Origin: Shewanella inventionis
GTDB lineage: Bacteria; Pseudomonadota; Gammaproteobacteria; Enterobacterales; Shewanellaceae
Direction: 5' to 3'
Length of the DNA stretch: 64,000 bases
Assembly: GCF_014641855.1 (NCBI RefSeq)
Contig: NZ_BMII01000019.1
Coordinates: forward strand, 44,678-108,677
Below are positions 34,840 to 45,278 of this stretch, in pieces (position 1 is the stretch's first letter; every line of letters begins with the position of its first letter). Below the pieces are notes generated by a model that saw only the letters and a list, made by a program, of their open reading frames with translations, was not told the origin of the DNA and did no database searches. Made by a program: the position numbers and the translations under genes.

Positions 34840-36585
34840 ATGAAATCACATATTGAATCTTTACTAGAACAAACCCTCGAATCTTTTAAACAGCAAGGTA
34901 TTGTGCCAGCTGATTTTCAAGCACGCATTCAGGTCGATCGCACTAAAGATAAAAGTCATGGAGACTTAGCGACTAACCTGGCAATGATGCTGACCAAAGT
35001 AGCCCAAAAGAACCCGCGCGAACTTGCCCAATTGATTATCGACAATTTACCGACGTCATCGCACGTTGCTAAAGTTGAAATTGCAGGCCCAGGTTTTATT
35101 AACTTTTTTATCGACGACAATGCATTAGCCAATCAACTACAACACGCCTTAAACGATGAACACTTAGGCGTAGCCTTACCGGCTAAACAAACTATCGTTG
35201 TCGACTATTCATCGCCAAACCTCGCCAAAGAAATGCACGTTGGCCATTTACGCTCAACCATCATTGGTGACAGCGTTGTCCGTGCGCTTGAGTTTTTAGG
35301 TCATAACGTGATTCGCCAAAACCACGTGGGAGACTGGGGCACGCAATTTGGTATGTTATTGGCATACATGGAAGAATTACGTGCCGCCAATGGCGAACAA
35401 GCGCAAATGGAATTGTCAGACTTAGAAACGTTTTACCGTGCAGCCAAAGTCCGTTTTGATGAGTCAAGTGAGTTTGCCACTCGTGCACGCCAGCTAGTGG
35501 TTGCCTTACAATCGGGCGACGAATACTGCAATAAACTGTGGCGTGAGTTTAACGACATCTCACTCAGTCACTGCCATGAAGTTTATCAGCGTCTTGGTGT
35601 GAGCTTAACCCGTGCTGATGTTCACGGCGAAAGCGCATACAACGCAGACCTTGCCCAAGTGGTTAACGATTTAGACGCCCAAGGTTTACTAAGCGAAAGT
35701 AATGGCGCTAAAGTGGTGTTCCAAGAAGAGTTTCGCACTAAAGAAGGCGAGCCATTACCGGTTATTATTCAAAAAGCTGATGGCGGTTACCTATATGCCA
35801 CATCCGATTTAGCCGCCATGCGTTACCGCTCAAACGTACTCAAAGCCGACCGTGCCATGTACTTTGTTGACTTACGCCAAGCACTGCACTTTCAACAGGT
35901 ATTTAGCCTAGCTAAACTGGCAAAATTTGTTCGTGAAGACATGTCTTTAGAGCACACAGGCTTTGGCACCATGAACGGCGAAGATGGCCGCCCCTTTAAA
36001 ACCCGCTCAGGCGGTGTGGTTAAACTCGTCGACCTACTAGACGAAGCCAACGTGCGCGCGCTTGAACTGGTTCGCAGCAAAAATCCAGACATGGACGAGG
36101 CAACAATCACTGAAATCGCACGTGTCGTGGGTATTAGCGCAGTAAAATACGCTGACTTATCGAAAAACCGCACTAGCGATTATATTTTCAGCTTTGAGCA
36201 AATGTTAAGTTTTGAAGGCAACACCGCACCATACTTGCTATATGCCTACACCCGTGTAGCCGGTATTTTTAAACGTGTTGAAGACATCGACTTAAGCCAG
36301 GCAAAAATTACACTTGAGCACGAAAAAGAAAAAGATTTAGGCACTAAACTAGCCCAATTTGGTGAAGTGTTAACCCGCATGACCGACAAAGGTTTGCCTC
36401 ATGTACTGTGTGGCTACCTATACGAGTTGGCCAGTGAGTTTTCAAGCTTTTACGAGGCATGTCCAGTATTAGCCGCTGACACCGAAGAACAAAAGCAAAG
36501 CCGTTTACTGCTATCGCAATTAACCGCTAAAACACTAAAAACAGGCTTGTCATTGCTTGGCATTGACACGTTAGAGCGGATGTAA
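34840..36585 (+). CDS. argS: Arginyl-tRNA synthetase
   Basis: 581 residues. Class I synthetase charging tRNA-Arg. The HIGH motif appears as HVGH in [16 protein letters not shown] (about residue 130), and a KMSKS-like region as [10 protein letters not shown] (about 385). The N-terminal additional domain and the C-terminal DALR anticodon-binding domain (about 455-581, [19 protein letters not shown]) are both present. It begins 180 nt after priA, and ftsN follows after 2 nt, so argS and ftsN are co-transcribed. Confidence 0.98.
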   Translation: MKSHIESLLEQTLESFKQQGIVPADFQARIQVDRTKDKSHGDLATNLAMMLTKVAQKNPRELAQLIIDNLPTSSHVAKVEIAGPGFINFFIDDNALANQLQHALNDEHLGVALPAKQTIVVDYSSPNLAKEMHVGHLRSTIIGDSVVRALEFLGHNVIRQNHVGDWGTQFGMLLAYMEELRAANGEQAQMELSDLETFYRAAKVRFDESSEFATRARQLVVALQSGDEYCNKLWREFNDISLSHCHEVYQRLGVSLTRADVHGESAYNADLAQVVNDLDAQGLLSESNGAKVVFQEEFRTKEGEPLPVIIQKADGGYLYATSDLAAMRYRSNVLKADRAMYFVDLRQALHFQQVFSLAKLAKFVREDMSLEHTGFGTMNGEDGRPFKTRSGGVVKLVDLLDEANVRALELVRSKNPDMDEATITEIARVVGISAVKYADLSKNRTSDYIFSFEQMLSFEGNTAPYLLYAYTRVAGIFKRVEDIDLSQAKITLEHEKEKDLGTKLAQFGEVLTRMTDKGLPHVLCGYLYELASEFSSFYEACPVLAADTEEQKQSRLLLSQLTAKTLKTGLSLLGIDTLERM

Positions 36586-36587
36586 TC

Positions 36588-37196
36588 ATGAGTCGTGACT
36601 ACGCAAACCGCAAACCTAATACAAGCAAACCACGTAAAAGCCGTGCGCCACAGCGTAAAAAAGCGCCCACGGGCGGTTTTCCGTATCTGCCTGTATTTGT
36701 TGTGTTAGCGCTTGTTGCAGGCTTTGGTTACTTTTTATGGTCGATCAACGGTAGCTCTGAAACCCAAGTAACAGAGCCCGTGCAGCAACCCAAAAAGAAA
36801 ACGGTAAAAGCTGAAGCAGAGCCAAAAGCCGAAGTGAAAAAAGTAGCTAAACCCGATCCAAATGAGTTGCCACCAATGCCTCAAGAAGAATGGACCTACC
36901 TTGAAGAGCTAGAAAACAAAGAAGTTGAAATTGATTTACCCGCAACGGGCGTAGTTTCTAGCGGCATTTATCAAATGCAGTGTGGCTCGTTTAGGCAAGA
37001 GTCACAAGCCAATGAAATGAAAGCCCGCATTGCATTTCAAGGTATGGAAGCACAGGTACGTCGCAGCGAAGGCGCCAACGGTATTTGGTATCGTGTCGTG
37101 CTTGGCCCCTTCCCGAGCAAACGCGAAGCGGAAACCAATCGCCATAAAATGCAAAAAGCAGGTATCAACACCTGTCAAATTTGGTTATGGCAATAA
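36588..37196 (+). CDS. ftsN: Cell division protein FtsN
   Basis: 202 residues, shorter than E. coli FtsN (319) but of the size seen in related marine bacteria. Cytoplasmic N-terminus MSRDYANRKPNTSKPRKSRA, one membrane segment (about residues 29-47), a Lys/Glu/Pro-rich linker, and a C-terminal SPOR domain (about 122-200, YQMQCGSFRQESQANEMKAR). It triggers septal peptidoglycan synthesis and binds denuded glycan. A hairpin terminator follows 35 nt after the stop. Confidence 0.94.
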   Translation: MSRDYANRKPNTSKPRKSRAPQRKKAPTGGFPYLPVFVVLALVAGFGYFLWSINGSSETQVTEPVQQPKKKTVKAEAEPKAEVKKVAKPDPNELPPMPQEEWTYLEELENKEVEIDLPATGVVSSGIYQMQCGSFRQESQANEMKARIAFQGMEAQVRRSEGANGIWYRVVLGPFPSKREAETNRHKMQKAGINTCQIWLWQ

Positions 37197-37231
37197 CGCT
37201 TTTCAATCGACTAACGCGGTAAACTTTCATC

Positions 37232-37262
37232 AGCCCTGTTCACTTGAACGGGGCTTTTTTTA
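37232..37262 (+). terminator. Rho-independent terminator of argS-ftsN
   Basis: AGCCCTGTTCA-CT-TGAACGGGGCT, one mismatch in an 11-bp stem, followed by seven T. It separates ftsN from the heat-shock promoter of hslVU that begins 8 nt later. Confidence 0.9.
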
Positions 37263-37269
37263 TTGTGTC

Positions 37270-37297
37270 CTTGATATCTCTTCTTTTGGCCCCATAT
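37270..37297 (+). promoter_or_regulatory. Predicted sigma-32 heat-shock promoter of hslVU
   Basis: CTTGATA, a 13-nt spacer and CCCCATAT, one base from the sigma-32 consensus CTTGAAA-N11-16-CCCCATNT. The predicted start is about 50 nt before hslV. This fits the known heat-shock control of HslVU. Confidence 0.75.
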
Positions 37298-37354
37298 CCA
37301 TTTTAATCATGAATCAACAATTGCATTCGTTGATGCATTAAAAGAGGATTTTCC

Positions 37355-37879
37355 GTGACTACTATCGTATCTGTTCGTCGCAATAACCAAGTTGTCATCG
37401 CTGGTGATGGCCAAGTATCTTTAGGCAATACCGTCATGAAAGGCAACGCTCGAAAAGTGCGTCGCTTGTATCATAATAAGGTGTTAGCTGGTTTTGCAGG
37501 CGGTACTGCCGATGCTTTTACTCTTTTTGAGCGCTTTGAAGCCAAGCTAGAAATGCATCAAGGCCATTTATTAAAGTCAGCTGTTGAGCTCGCCAAAGAT
37601 TGGCGCACCGACAGAATGCTGCGCAAACTCGAAGCCATGCTCGTGGTGGCCGACGCAGAAGCCTCATTAATTATTACCGGAAACGGCGATGTGGTGCAGC
37701 CAGAGCACGACCTTATTGCCATTGGCTCAGGTGGCAACTATGCCCAAGCAGCCGCACTTGCACTTTTACAAAATACCGAACTCAGCGCCCAAGACATTGC
37801 AGAAAAGTCTTTAACAATTGCTGGCGACATTTGTGTATTTACTAACCAATTTAAAACTATCGAAAAGTTAGATTACTAA
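37355..37879 (+). CDS. hslV: ATP-dependent protease peptidase subunit HslV (ClpQ)
   Basis: 174 residues from a GTG start with AAAGAGGA upstream. Proteasome-beta-like threonine peptidase; Met removal exposes the catalytic Thr of [19 protein letters not shown]. The Lys of NARKVRRLY (mature Lys33-type) and [11 protein letters not shown] near residue 125 complete the family pattern. It forms a dodecamer capped by HslU in the cytoplasm and degrades misfolded proteins. hslU follows 25 nt downstream under the same heat-shock promoter. Confidence 0.97.
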   Translation: MTTIVSVRRNNQVVIAGDGQVSLGNTVMKGNARKVRRLYHNKVLAGFAGGTADAFTLFERFEAKLEMHQGHLLKSAVELAKDWRTDRMLRKLEAMLVVADAEASLIITGNGDVVQPEHDLIAIGSGGNYAQAAALALLQNTELSAQDIAEKSLTIAGDICVFTNQFKTIEKLDY

Positions 37880-37904
37880 TTCGAGCGTTAATAAAGGAAC
37901 AGTT

Positions 37905-39230
37905 ATGTCTGAAATGACTCCTCGTGAAATTGTTCACGAACTAGATTCACATATCATCGGCCAAAAAAATGCCAAACGCTCGGTAGCGGTAGCCCTTCGT
38001 AATCGCTGGCGCAGAATGCAACTTGAGCCAACGTTGCGCCATGAAGTCACCCCCAAAAACATCTTAATGATTGGCCCTACAGGTGTGGGTAAAACCGAAA
38101 TCGCCCGTCGTCTTGCCAAATTAGCTAATGCGCCCTTTATTAAAGTCGAAGCGACAAAATTTACCGAGGTAGGTTATGTTGGTAAAGAAGTTGAGCAAAT
38201 CATCCGTGATTTAACCGACTCAGCGGTGAAAATGACCCGCGAGCAACAAATGAAAAAGTGCCGTCATCGCGCTGAAGAAATGGCAGAAGAGCGTATTTTG
38301 GATGCGTTATTGCCAGCACCTAAAGATGACTGGGACACAGAAAAGAAAGATGACTCGAATACTCGTCAAATATTTCGCAAAAAGCTGCGCGAAGGCCAAT
38401 TAGACGACAAAGAAATCGAAATCGATATAGCCGCGCCGCAAATTGGTGTTGAAATCATGGCACCACCAGGCATGGAAGAAATGACCAATCAGTTACAAGG
38501 GTTATTCCAAAATCTTGGCCAAAGCACCTCAAAACGCAAAAAGCTTAAAATTAAAGATGCCTACAAACAATTAGTCGAAGACGAAGCAGCAAAGCTGGTT
38601 AATCAAGAAGATCTTAAAGAGCAGGCTATTGAACTTGTTGAACAAAATGGCATTGTATTTTTAGACGAAATCGACAAAATTTGTAAGCGTGGTGAAAGCT
38701 CAGGCCCAGATGTGTCACGCGAAGGCGTACAGCGCGATCTATTGCCGTTAGTAGAAGGCTGCACGGTAACCACAAAACACGGCATGGTGAAAACAGATCA
38801 TATTCTGTTTATTGCCTCGGGCGCATTCCAGATGTCAAAACCATCGGATTTAATCCCAGAGTTGCAAGGACGTTTACCTATTCGGGTTGAATTAGACGCC
38901 CTAACCGCCAGTGATTTTAAACGTATTCTCACCGAACCTAACGCCTCATTAACAGAGCAAATTATTGCGTTAATGGCCACAGAAGGTGTGACAATTGAGT
39001 TTACCGAGTCGGGTATTGAGCGCATCGCAGAAGCCGCATGGCAAGTAAACGAGCGCACTGAAAATATCGGCGCACGCCGTTTGCACACCGTAATGGAAAA
39101 GCTGATGGAAGAGATCTCGTATGACGCCTCTGAAAAGTCAGGTTCCACGTATGTGATTGACGCGAAATACGTAGACGATCATCTTGATACCTTGGTACAA
39201 GATGAAGATTTAAGCCGCTTTATTTTATAA
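37905..39230 (+). CDS. hslU: HslU (ClpY) unfoldase ATPase
   Basis: 441 residues (E. coli 443). AAA+ unfoldase of the HslUV protease. Walker [14 protein letters not shown] (about residue 57), the pore loop following [11 protein letters not shown], the inserted I-domain (about 110-240), Walker [10 protein letters not shown] (about 250), sensor regions and the C-terminal DLSRFIL tail that docks in HslV are all present. The start ATG has AAAGGA upstream. Confidence 0.98.
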   Translation: MSEMTPREIVHELDSHIIGQKNAKRSVAVALRNRWRRMQLEPTLRHEVTPKNILMIGPTGVGKTEIARRLAKLANAPFIKVEATKFTEVGYVGKEVEQIIRDLTDSAVKMTREQQMKKCRHRAEEMAEERILDALLPAPKDDWDTEKKDDSNTRQIFRKKLREGQLDDKEIEIDIAAPQIGVEIMAPPGMEEMTNQLQGLFQNLGQSTSKRKKLKIKDAYKQLVEDEAAKLVNQEDLKEQAIELVEQNGIVFLDEIDKICKRGESSGPDVSREGVQRDLLPLVEGCTVTTKHGMVKTDHILFIASGAFQMSKPSDLIPELQGRLPIRVELDALTASDFKRILTEPNASLTEQIIALMATEGVTIEFTESGIERIAEAAWQVNERTENIGARRLHTVMEKLMEEISYDASEKSGSTYVIDAKYVDDHLDTLVQDEDLSRFIL

Positions 39231-39245
39231 GTGATTTAAGCTAAA

Positions 39246-39276
39246 TCGCCTTTACTGGTATACGGCCTAAAGGCGA
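39246..39276. other. Inverted repeat after hslU
   Basis: TCGCCTTTA (39246-39254) pairs perfectly with TAAAGGCGA (39268-39276). No T-run follows, so it is not a standard terminator, but it may end or stabilise the hslVU transcript. Confidence 0.5.
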
Positions 39277-39397
39277 GTGTGAAAATCGATTTAAACCGAC
39301 ATCACGAATGCAAATGACAACAATAGGATTAACTGCAAAGTCGCGTATGATGATAATCTGCGATTTAGCGTTAATCCTTTTTTTCACAGGTATTCTC

Positions 39398-39784
39398 ATG
39401 ACTCAATCAACGCCAACCGTTACAGGCATTAAGCTTAAGCGTCAATCCAAGTTACTTGAAGTCACATTCGATAACGGACAAACCCACAGCATTAGCTGTG
39501 AAATGCTGCGAGTATTCTCCCCATCGGCTGAGGTACAGCGTCATGGCGACCCTATATTAGTGACTCACAAAAAAGCCGTAAACATCACCGCGATTGAGCC
39601 TGTAGGCCATTATGCGGTTAAAATTGTGTTTGATGATGGCCACGATACCGGTTTGTATTCTTGGCAAGTGCTATACAATTTATGCAGTAATCAAGCCGAG
39701 CTATGGCAGCAATATTTAGCCAGATTGCGGGCAGAAAAAGGTTCGCGCGAGCCACTGATTAATATGAATATAAAGTATTCGTAG
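39398..39784 (+). CDS. DUF971 protein (gamma-butyrobetaine hydroxylase N-domain-like)
   Basis: 128 residues from ATG 39398, which has AGG 8 nt upstream; an upstream in-frame extension of 30 residues is hydrophobic and unlike the family. The sequence GIKLKRQSKLLEVTFDNGQ...ISCEMLRVFSPSAEV and HDTGLYSWQVLYNL are typical of DUF971, a small domain also found at the N-terminus of gamma-butyrobetaine dioxygenase. Stand-alone members are widespread next to hslVU; their function is unresolved, with iron-sulfur links proposed. Confidence 0.88.
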   Translation: MTQSTPTVTGIKLKRQSKLLEVTFDNGQTHSISCEMLRVFSPSAEVQRHGDPILVTHKKAVNITAIEPVGHYAVKIVFDDGHDTGLYSWQVLYNLCSNQAELWQQYLARLRAEKGSREPLINMNIKYS

Positions 39785-39913
39785 CAGTAGTCGCGTTAAC
39801 GCTTTGCGCTAATGATTACGGCGAATAAAATCGTGACGCCTCACCCACTACAGATTAAGGTAGTCATGAATACTGTAGACACATTTATTCAGTTGATTTA
39901 CTAAAATCACTAC

Positions 39914-40693
39914 TTATAAATTGTCTAAAAATAGTTCGGTTTGGGCATTAGCGGGATAGTAATGCTCCATTAACAATTCAGATGCTGTGATGTCTAACGG
40001 TGTGCCGAATGAGGTTAATGTGGTTAAAAAGCGCAGCGCTGTGCCATTAATAACAAAATCGACATAAATAAAAGGCTCAGTAGACACAATATGCGTTTTA
40101 TCTTCCAATAAGTTAGCCACGTCAGGATATTGAGATAAGGACTGAATCAATTCGTCATGGCGTTTTGGGGCGTGCTGATCCTCGATACTCAGGCGTTGTA
40201 GCGTCGTGCTAGCCACTTCCTGCCAATTACTCATCACAAGACGCAGACCATTAGGGTGCATTAACCAATGAGCAATATTGTCGTGCAAAATAAATTGCTT
40301 GTGCTCTGCCGTGATTAAGCCGATTAATTTTTCAAAGCCTTTATTGCGAATAACCACATTCCAGTTCCAATCCACCACTATCGCAGGAAATGGTTCATGC
40401 CTAGCAACAATAAACTCAAGAATGCGCGCAACCTCCACCCTTTCAGTATCGCTTAATGGAGTGCGTACATAGTGTTCAGCAAAGCCTGCTAATGTCATTA
40501 ATTCATTACGGTTTCTAAAGGGCAAATTCAACACTTCACACAAGTTAAGCACCATTTCTTTGCTTGGTTTAGCACGGCCCGTTTCAATAAAGCTAATATG
40601 TTTGCTGCTCACATTCGCCTCAAGAGCTAAATCCAGTTGACTCAAATGACGACCCTTACGCCAAAAACGTAACTGCTCACCAAACGTATTCAT
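39914..40693 (-). CDS. XRE-family regulator with MmyB-like ligand-binding domain
   Basis: 259 residues. Helix-turn-helix at about residues 9-60 (LRFWRKGRHLSQLDLALEAN and SSKHISFIETGRAKPS). The C-terminal domain (about 100-255, FPAIVVDWNWNVVIRNKGFE) is the MmyB-type PAS-like ligand-binding domain. It is a one-component transcription factor with unknown effector. It is divergent from a small membrane protein gene with operator-like palindromes between them, so autoregulation and control of the neighbour are likely. Such regulators often control a single adjacent gene. Confidence 0.87.
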   Translation of the reverse strand: MNTFGEQLRFWRKGRHLSQLDLALEANVSSKHISFIETGRAKPSKEMVLNLCEVLNLPFRNRNELMTLAGFAEHYVRTPLSDTERVEVARILEFIVARHEPFPAIVVDWNWNVVIRNKGFEKLIGLITAEHKQFILHDNIAHWLMHPNGLRLVMSNWQEVASTTLQRLSIEDQHAPKRHDELIQSLSQYPDVANLLEDKTHIVSTEPFIYVDFVINGTALRFLTTLTSFGTPLDITASELLMEHYYPANAQTELFLDNL

Positions 40694-40747
40694 ACTGATC
40701 CTTATTCATCTTGTATCCAATCATATTAACTCGATTTGTCGCGAGAA

Positions 40748-40788
40748 CCATTACCACAGAGGTAATGGATTTTATTACCTCACGGTAT
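40748..40788. promoter_or_regulatory. Operator-like palindromes between XRE regulator and membrane gene
   Basis: CCATTACC-ACAGA-GGTAATGG (40748-40768) is a perfect 8-bp inverted repeat. A second weaker site, TTACC-TCAC-GGTA, follows at about 40775-40787. Both share the TTACC/GGTA half-site and lie in the 131-nt divergent promoter region. Confidence 0.55.
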
Positions 40789-40824
40789 CATTATAGTGAC
40801 AACACACACTAAAGAGTAAAAGCG

Positions 40825-41169
40825 ATGACGTATTTTAGGGCTGCATTATTATTATCATGGGTACTTATTATGAGCATAACGGCTTATGCCGTCGTAAAAG
40901 CTGGAATGAATTGGCCCGCCATCTATTTTGGTGATTTATTTGTTGGTCACCCTTGGCGTCAGCAGTTTAATACCGACTTTTTAATTCATTTGTTGATTTT
41001 ATGTTCATGGGTGTTTTGGCGTGAAGAATCAAAACTGAAAGGCGCAATATATGGATTTTTGAGCATTATCATGGGCGGCATGTTCGGCTTTATATACATA
41101 CTGATTGCGTCATACAAAGCAAAAGGGAATGTCAGTAAAATACTGCTCGGACATCACTTTAATAAGTGA
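40825..41169 (+). CDS. Small integral membrane protein, unknown function
   Basis: 114 residues with three or four hydrophobic segments (about residues 4-24, 50-66, 72-95) and a basic C-terminus. AAAGAG precedes the ATG by 8 nt. I do not recognise a family with confidence. Conserved-looking features are the paired polar motifs FVGHPWRQQFNTDF and WREESKLKGA. The gene is divergent from an XRE/MmyB regulator and probably its target. Low-complexity repeats begin about 230 nt after the stop. Confidence 0.7.
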   Translation: MTYFRAALLLSWVLIMSITAYAVVKAGMNWPAIYFGDLFVGHPWRQQFNTDFLIHLLILCSWVFWREESKLKGAIYGFLSIIMGGMFGFIYILIASYKAKGNVSKILLGHHFNK

Positions 41170-41395
41170 CTTACTGTTTAGTTCATGTTCAACGATAACA
41201 TGCCACAACCTACTCTATCGAGAAGCAGCGAAATTATTCTTATCTGCAAAGGTTTTACTGAGCCTTTGCTTTTTAGCCATGGCCAATATTGCTAAATCAA
41301 CTTTAAGTCCAGAGTTGATTTCTCCATTTTAACGTCAATATACCAACACATTTTTGCGGCAAAGTTTGTTTGGGTATGGCCTGCGGCCATAAGTA

Positions 41396-42165
41396 TAAAA
41401 GTACAAGCAAACACCTGGATCCCGGCTCAAAAGCATTGCCGGGACGACGAGAATGTAGTTATCAAGCGTTGCGTTAAATCGTTCAACTACAAACAAGGTT
41501 AAGTCGAAGATACCCAAACGGCGGATGTAATCGCGGCTATGACCTTCGAAAACATGGATGTTTTCGCAGAGCGTCCATGGATGGATTCACCGCGTGTCAT
41601 AGAAGTGATTTCATTGAGTATCGTTGCCTAGTGTGACAATAAAGCAGTAAAACAGAGTCACTCACAGCAAATCCTGCACAAAAGTTCAAAGCACAAATAA
41701 CACCTGGGTCCCGGCTCAAAAGCATTACCGGGACGACGCTAGGACGTCAGAGTTAGGACGATGAGACTGTAGTTATCAGGCTTTATCCAGAAATACGTTA
41801 AATCTTTAAATAACAAATAAGGTTAAATCGAAGATACCCATACGGCGGATGTAATCGCGGCTATGACCTTCGAAAACATGGATGTTTTCGCAGAGCGCCC
41901 ATGGATGGGTTCACCGCGTGTCATAGAAGTGATTTCATTAAGTATCGCTACTTAGCAGCTTAGTTTTTTTGAGTTAAATGGTATAAAACCTTCCTATCCA
42001 GAAATGGTAAAACAGAGCCACCCACAGCAAATTCTGCACAAAAGTTCAAAGCACAAACACCTCGATCCCGGCTCAAAAGCATTACCGGGACGACGCTAGG
42101 ACGTTAGAGTTAGAGTTAGAGTTAGAGTTAGAGTTAGAGTTAGAGTTAGAGTTAGAACGATGAGA
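41396..42165. repeat. Modular intergenic repeat array, about 2.3 units
   Basis: Three modules recur in order. Module A (CCCGGCTCAAAAGCATT core) at 41412-41449, 41701-41738 and 42058-42095. Module B (about 130 bp, with CGAAAACATGGATGTTTTCG hairpin) at 41491-41623 and 41815-41947. Module C (AAAACAGAG ... AAAGTTCAAAGCACAAA) at 41647-41697 and 42007-42057, with a degenerate third trace before 41412. Unit spacing is 289 to 360 bp. No transposase is associated. Confidence 0.9.
42103..42156. repeat. Hexanucleotide microsatellite (GTTAGA)9
   Basis: Nine perfect GTTAGA copies. At the matching place in the previous array unit (41745-41758) only GTCAGAGTTAG is present, so the hexamer has expanded in this unit. 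Confidence 0.97.
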
Positions 42166-42222
42166 CAGTAGCTAACAAGCCTTTGTCAAAAAATGCGTTA
42201 CCAATATAAAATTTAACCAAAC

Positions 42223-42250
42223 AAAAATGCCAGCATTTCTGCTGGCATTT
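42223..42250 (-). terminator. Rho-independent terminator of acnB
   Basis: On the minus strand, AATGCCAGCA-GAAA-TGCTGGCATT followed by a T-run (A-run at 42223-42227 on plus), about 28 nt past the acnB stop. Confidence 0.92.
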
Positions 42251-42277
42251 TGGGTTCAACAATTAACTAATACAAAC

Positions 42278-44875
42278 TTAAACCGCTGATTGGAAAATCA
42301 CGCTGTCGGCTTTCTTAGTGTAAGAGTCGATTTGATCGAAGTTCAAGTAACGGTAAGTGTCAGCTGCTGTAGCATCTAACTCTTTAGCGTATTCTTGATA
42401 CTCTTCTGGAGACGGTAAACGGCCTAATAATGCCGCTACAGCCGCTAACTCAGCAGACGCTAAGTATACGTTTGCACCAGTACCTAAACGGTTAGGGAAG
42501 TTACGCGTTGATGTTGAAACAACAGTCGAGTTTTCAGCAACACGAGCCTGGTTACCCATACATAGCGAACAACCTGGGATCTCGATGCGAGCACCGACAC
42601 GGCCAAAGATTGAGTAGTAACCTTCTTCGGTTAACTGATCGCGGTCCATCTTAGTTGGTGGTGCAATCCATAAACGTGTTGGCAGTGTTTTAGCAAACTT
42701 GTCTAACATCTTACCGGTAGCACGGAAGTGACCGATGTTTGTCATACAAGAACCCACAAACACTTCGTCAATCTTAGTTTGCGCAACGCTTGATAACAGT
42801 ACAGCATCATCAGGATCGTTTGGTGCACAAAGGATTGGCTCTTTAATGTCGTTTAAGTCGATTTCGATAATTTCTGCATATTCTGCATCTTTATCAGCTT
42901 CCATCAACTCTGGGTTTGCAATCCACTCTTCCATTGCTTTAATACGACGCTCAATAGTACGACGATCGCCGTAGCCTTCACTGATCATCCACTTTAACAT
43001 TACGATGTTAGAGTTTAAGTATTCAATGATTGGCTCTTTGTCTAACTTAATAGTACAGCCTGCCGCGCTACGCTCTGCAGATGCGTCAGAAAGTTCGAAT
43101 GCTTGTTCAACTTTTAGTTTTTCAAGACCTTCAATTTCTAATACACGGCCAGAGAAAGCATTGATTTTGCCTTTTTTCTCAACCGTTAGCAGACCCATTT
43201 CAATCGCTTTTAATGGAATAGCATGTACAAGATCACGTAATGTGATACCTGGCTGCATTTCACCTTTAAAACGAACTAAAATTGACTCTGGCATATCAAG
43301 AGGCATTACACCTGTTGCAGCAGCAAATGCCACTAAACCAGAACCTGCTGGGAAAGAAATACCAATTGGGAAACGCGTATGAGAGTCACCACCAGTACCA
43401 ACGGTATCAGGCAATAGCATACGGTTTAACCAAGAGTGAATAACACCATCACCTGGGCGTAATGATACACCACCACGGTTCATGATGAAGTCTGGTAATG
43501 TATGGTGAGTATTCACGTCAACTGGTTTTGGATATGCGGCAGTGTGACAGAATGACTGCATAGTTAAATCAGCACTAAACCCTAAACAGGCTAAGTCTTT
43601 TAACTCATCACGAGTCATTGGGCCGGTCGTGTCTTGCGAACCCACTGAAGTCATTTTAGGTTCACAGTATTGGCCAGGACGAATACCCGTTACGCCACAC
43701 GCTTTACCAACCATTTTTTGAGCAAGGGTAAAGCCCTTGTTTGACGCAGCAACAGCTTGTGGACGTACAAAAACGTCAGATGCTGGTAAACCTAATGTTT
43801 CACGTGCGCGATCAGTTAAACCACGACCGATGATCAATGGAATACGACCACCAGCACGAACTTCATCAAGTAGTACGTCAGTTTTTAGTTCAAATGTAGA
43901 GATAACTTCGTCAGTACCGCCACGCTTAACAACGCCTTCGTATGGGTAAATGTCGATTACATCGCCCATTTCCATATTGCTTACGTCAAGCTCAATCGGT
44001 AATGCACCAGCATCTTCCATAGTATTGAAGAAAATCGGGGCAATTTTACCGCCTAAACAGAAACCACCAGCACGTTTGTTTGGCACAAATGGGATATCAT
44101 CACCCATGAACCACAATACTGAGTTAGTTGCTGATTTACGTGATGAACCCGTACCAACTACGTCACCAACATAAACAAGCGGGTGGCCTTTGGTTTTTAA
44201 TGCTTCGATTTCTTTAATCGGGCCCACTTCGCCAGACACGTCAGGCACAATACCGTCACGGGCGTTTTTCAGCATCGCAAGTGCGTGCAACGGGATATCA
44301 GGACGTGACCATGCATCAGGTGCAGGAGACAGGTCATCAGTGTTGGTTTCACCCGACACTTTAAATACAGTCAAGGTCACTTTGTCGGCAAGTTTAGGAC
44401 GGTTTAAGAACCAATCTGCGTTTGCCCAAGACTCAACGACTTGTTTTGCAGCAGTGTTACCTGCTTGCATTTTTTCAACCACGTCGTGGTACGAATCAAA
44501 CATCAATAATGTGTTTGATAATGCTTTAACAGCCAATGGTGCTAAGGCTTGGTTATCTAACTGAGCGATTAACGGCTCAATGTTATAACCACCTTGCATA
44601 GTGCCTAACAGCTCAACGGCACGATCAGCTGATAATATCGGTGATTTTACAGTGCCTTTGGCGACTGCATCTAAGAATGCTGCTTTTACGTAGGCAGCTT
44701 CATCAACACCAGGTGGAATACGGTTTTCTAATAAGTCGAGGATCACAGCTTCTTCACCAGCCGGTGGAGTCTCAACTAATTTTACTAATTCAGCCACTTG
44801 TTGTGCATCTAATGGCTTTGGGACAATACCCACTGCAGCACGCTCTTCGACGTGTTTACGATATGCTTCTAGCAC
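42278..44875 (-). CDS. acnB: Aconitate hydratase B
   Basis: 865 residues from a GTG at 44875, exactly the length of E. coli AcnB. The GTG is preceded by AAAGAGGA at 8 nt and gives the expected [12 protein letters not shown] start; the ATG 18 codons upstream is not needed. It interconverts citrate and isocitrate in the TCA cycle. The N-terminal HEAT-like domain (about 1-160) precedes the swivel domain, and the [4Fe-4S] ligands lie in [11 protein letters not shown] (about residue 710) and [10 protein letters not shown] (about 770). Apo-AcnB also binds mRNA in E. coli. It is transcribed alone, with its own terminator. Confidence 0.98.
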   Translation of the reverse strand: MLEAYRKHVEERAAVGIVPKPLDAQQVAELVKLVETPPAGEEAVILDLLENRIPPGVDEAAYVKAAFLDAVAKGTVKSPILSADRAVELLGTMQGGYNIEPLIAQLDNQALAPLAVKALSNTLLMFDSYHDVVEKMQAGNTAAKQVVESWANADWFLNRPKLADKVTLTVFKVSGETNTDDLSPAPDAWSRPDIPLHALAMLKNARDGIVPDVSGEVGPIKEIEALKTKGHPLVYVGDVVGTGSSRKSATNSVLWFMGDDIPFVPNKRAGGFCLGGKIAPIFFNTMEDAGALPIELDVSNMEMGDVIDIYPYEGVVKRGGTDEVISTFELKTDVLLDEVRAGGRIPLIIGRGLTDRARETLGLPASDVFVRPQAVAASNKGFTLAQKMVGKACGVTGIRPGQYCEPKMTSVGSQDTTGPMTRDELKDLACLGFSADLTMQSFCHTAAYPKPVDVNTHHTLPDFIMNRGGVSLRPGDGVIHSWLNRMLLPDTVGTGGDSHTRFPIGISFPAGSGLVAFAAATGVMPLDMPESILVRFKGEMQPGITLRDLVHAIPLKAIEMGLLTVEKKGKINAFSGRVLEIEGLEKLKVEQAFELSDASAERSAAGCTIKLDKEPIIEYLNSNIVMLKWMISEGYGDRRTIERRIKAMEEWIANPELMEADKDAEYAEIIEIDLNDIKEPILCAPNDPDDAVLLSSVAQTKIDEVFVGSCMTNIGHFRATGKMLDKFAKTLPTRLWIAPPTKMDRDQLTEEGYYSIFGRVGARIEIPGCSLCMGNQARVAENSTVVSTSTRNFPNRLGTGANVYLASAELAAVAALLGRLPSPEEYQEYAKELDATAADTYRYLNFDQIDSYTKKADSVIFQSAV

Positions 44876-45278
44876 GGCAACATTCCTCTTTGTTTGACGC
44901 CTAACGGCGAAACTCAGCACGCTTTTCAAGGTGCTGATAATTCCACAGGTTCGGGCTTGAAATCCGACATTCAGTATACTACAGCTTTATAAAAGTATGA
45001 ATCAGCTCACACTGTTAGAGGCATGAAATCAACTCGATTTATCAAGCTAATAATCAATTTAATGGCTTACGTTATTAATTAAAATTAGACAATAGTTTGA
45101 AACAGCCTAAAAACCTTTTAAATACATTTACTTACCAGGCACCCATCAATTAAAGTCTGCACCGAAAAATATCCGCTTTGATGATGAATTTTTTTTTAAA
45201 AAATCCATTTTAATTGCACCTAACCACTAACAACGTGATAATTTACGGCAAATAAAATACCTTTCAGGAGTCAAAGCA
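44876..45278. other. Divergent promoter region acnB / HAD phosphatase
   Basis: 403 bp, AT-rich, with no gene. It must contain promoters for both flanking genes. I saw no clear CRP, FNR or other operator; a long T-run occurs at about 45189-45199. Confidence 0.6.

Larger units (their letters stand above)
41170..42277. other. 1.1-kb non-coding spacer rich in repeats
   Basis: There is no credible gene; short open frames at 41170-41335 lack ribosome sites and family resemblance. Most of it, 41396-42165, is a modular direct-repeat array, followed by the acnB terminator. Confidence 0.7.

Noticed and set aside
41170..41520. Short open frames of 60-75 codons after the small membrane protein
   Set aside because: No ribosome-binding sites, no family resemblance, and they run into the repeat array; they look like chance frames.
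41396..42165. CRISPR-like array in the acnB spacer
   Set aside because: Repeats are long, unequal and modular, with no regular spacers and no cas genes nearby.
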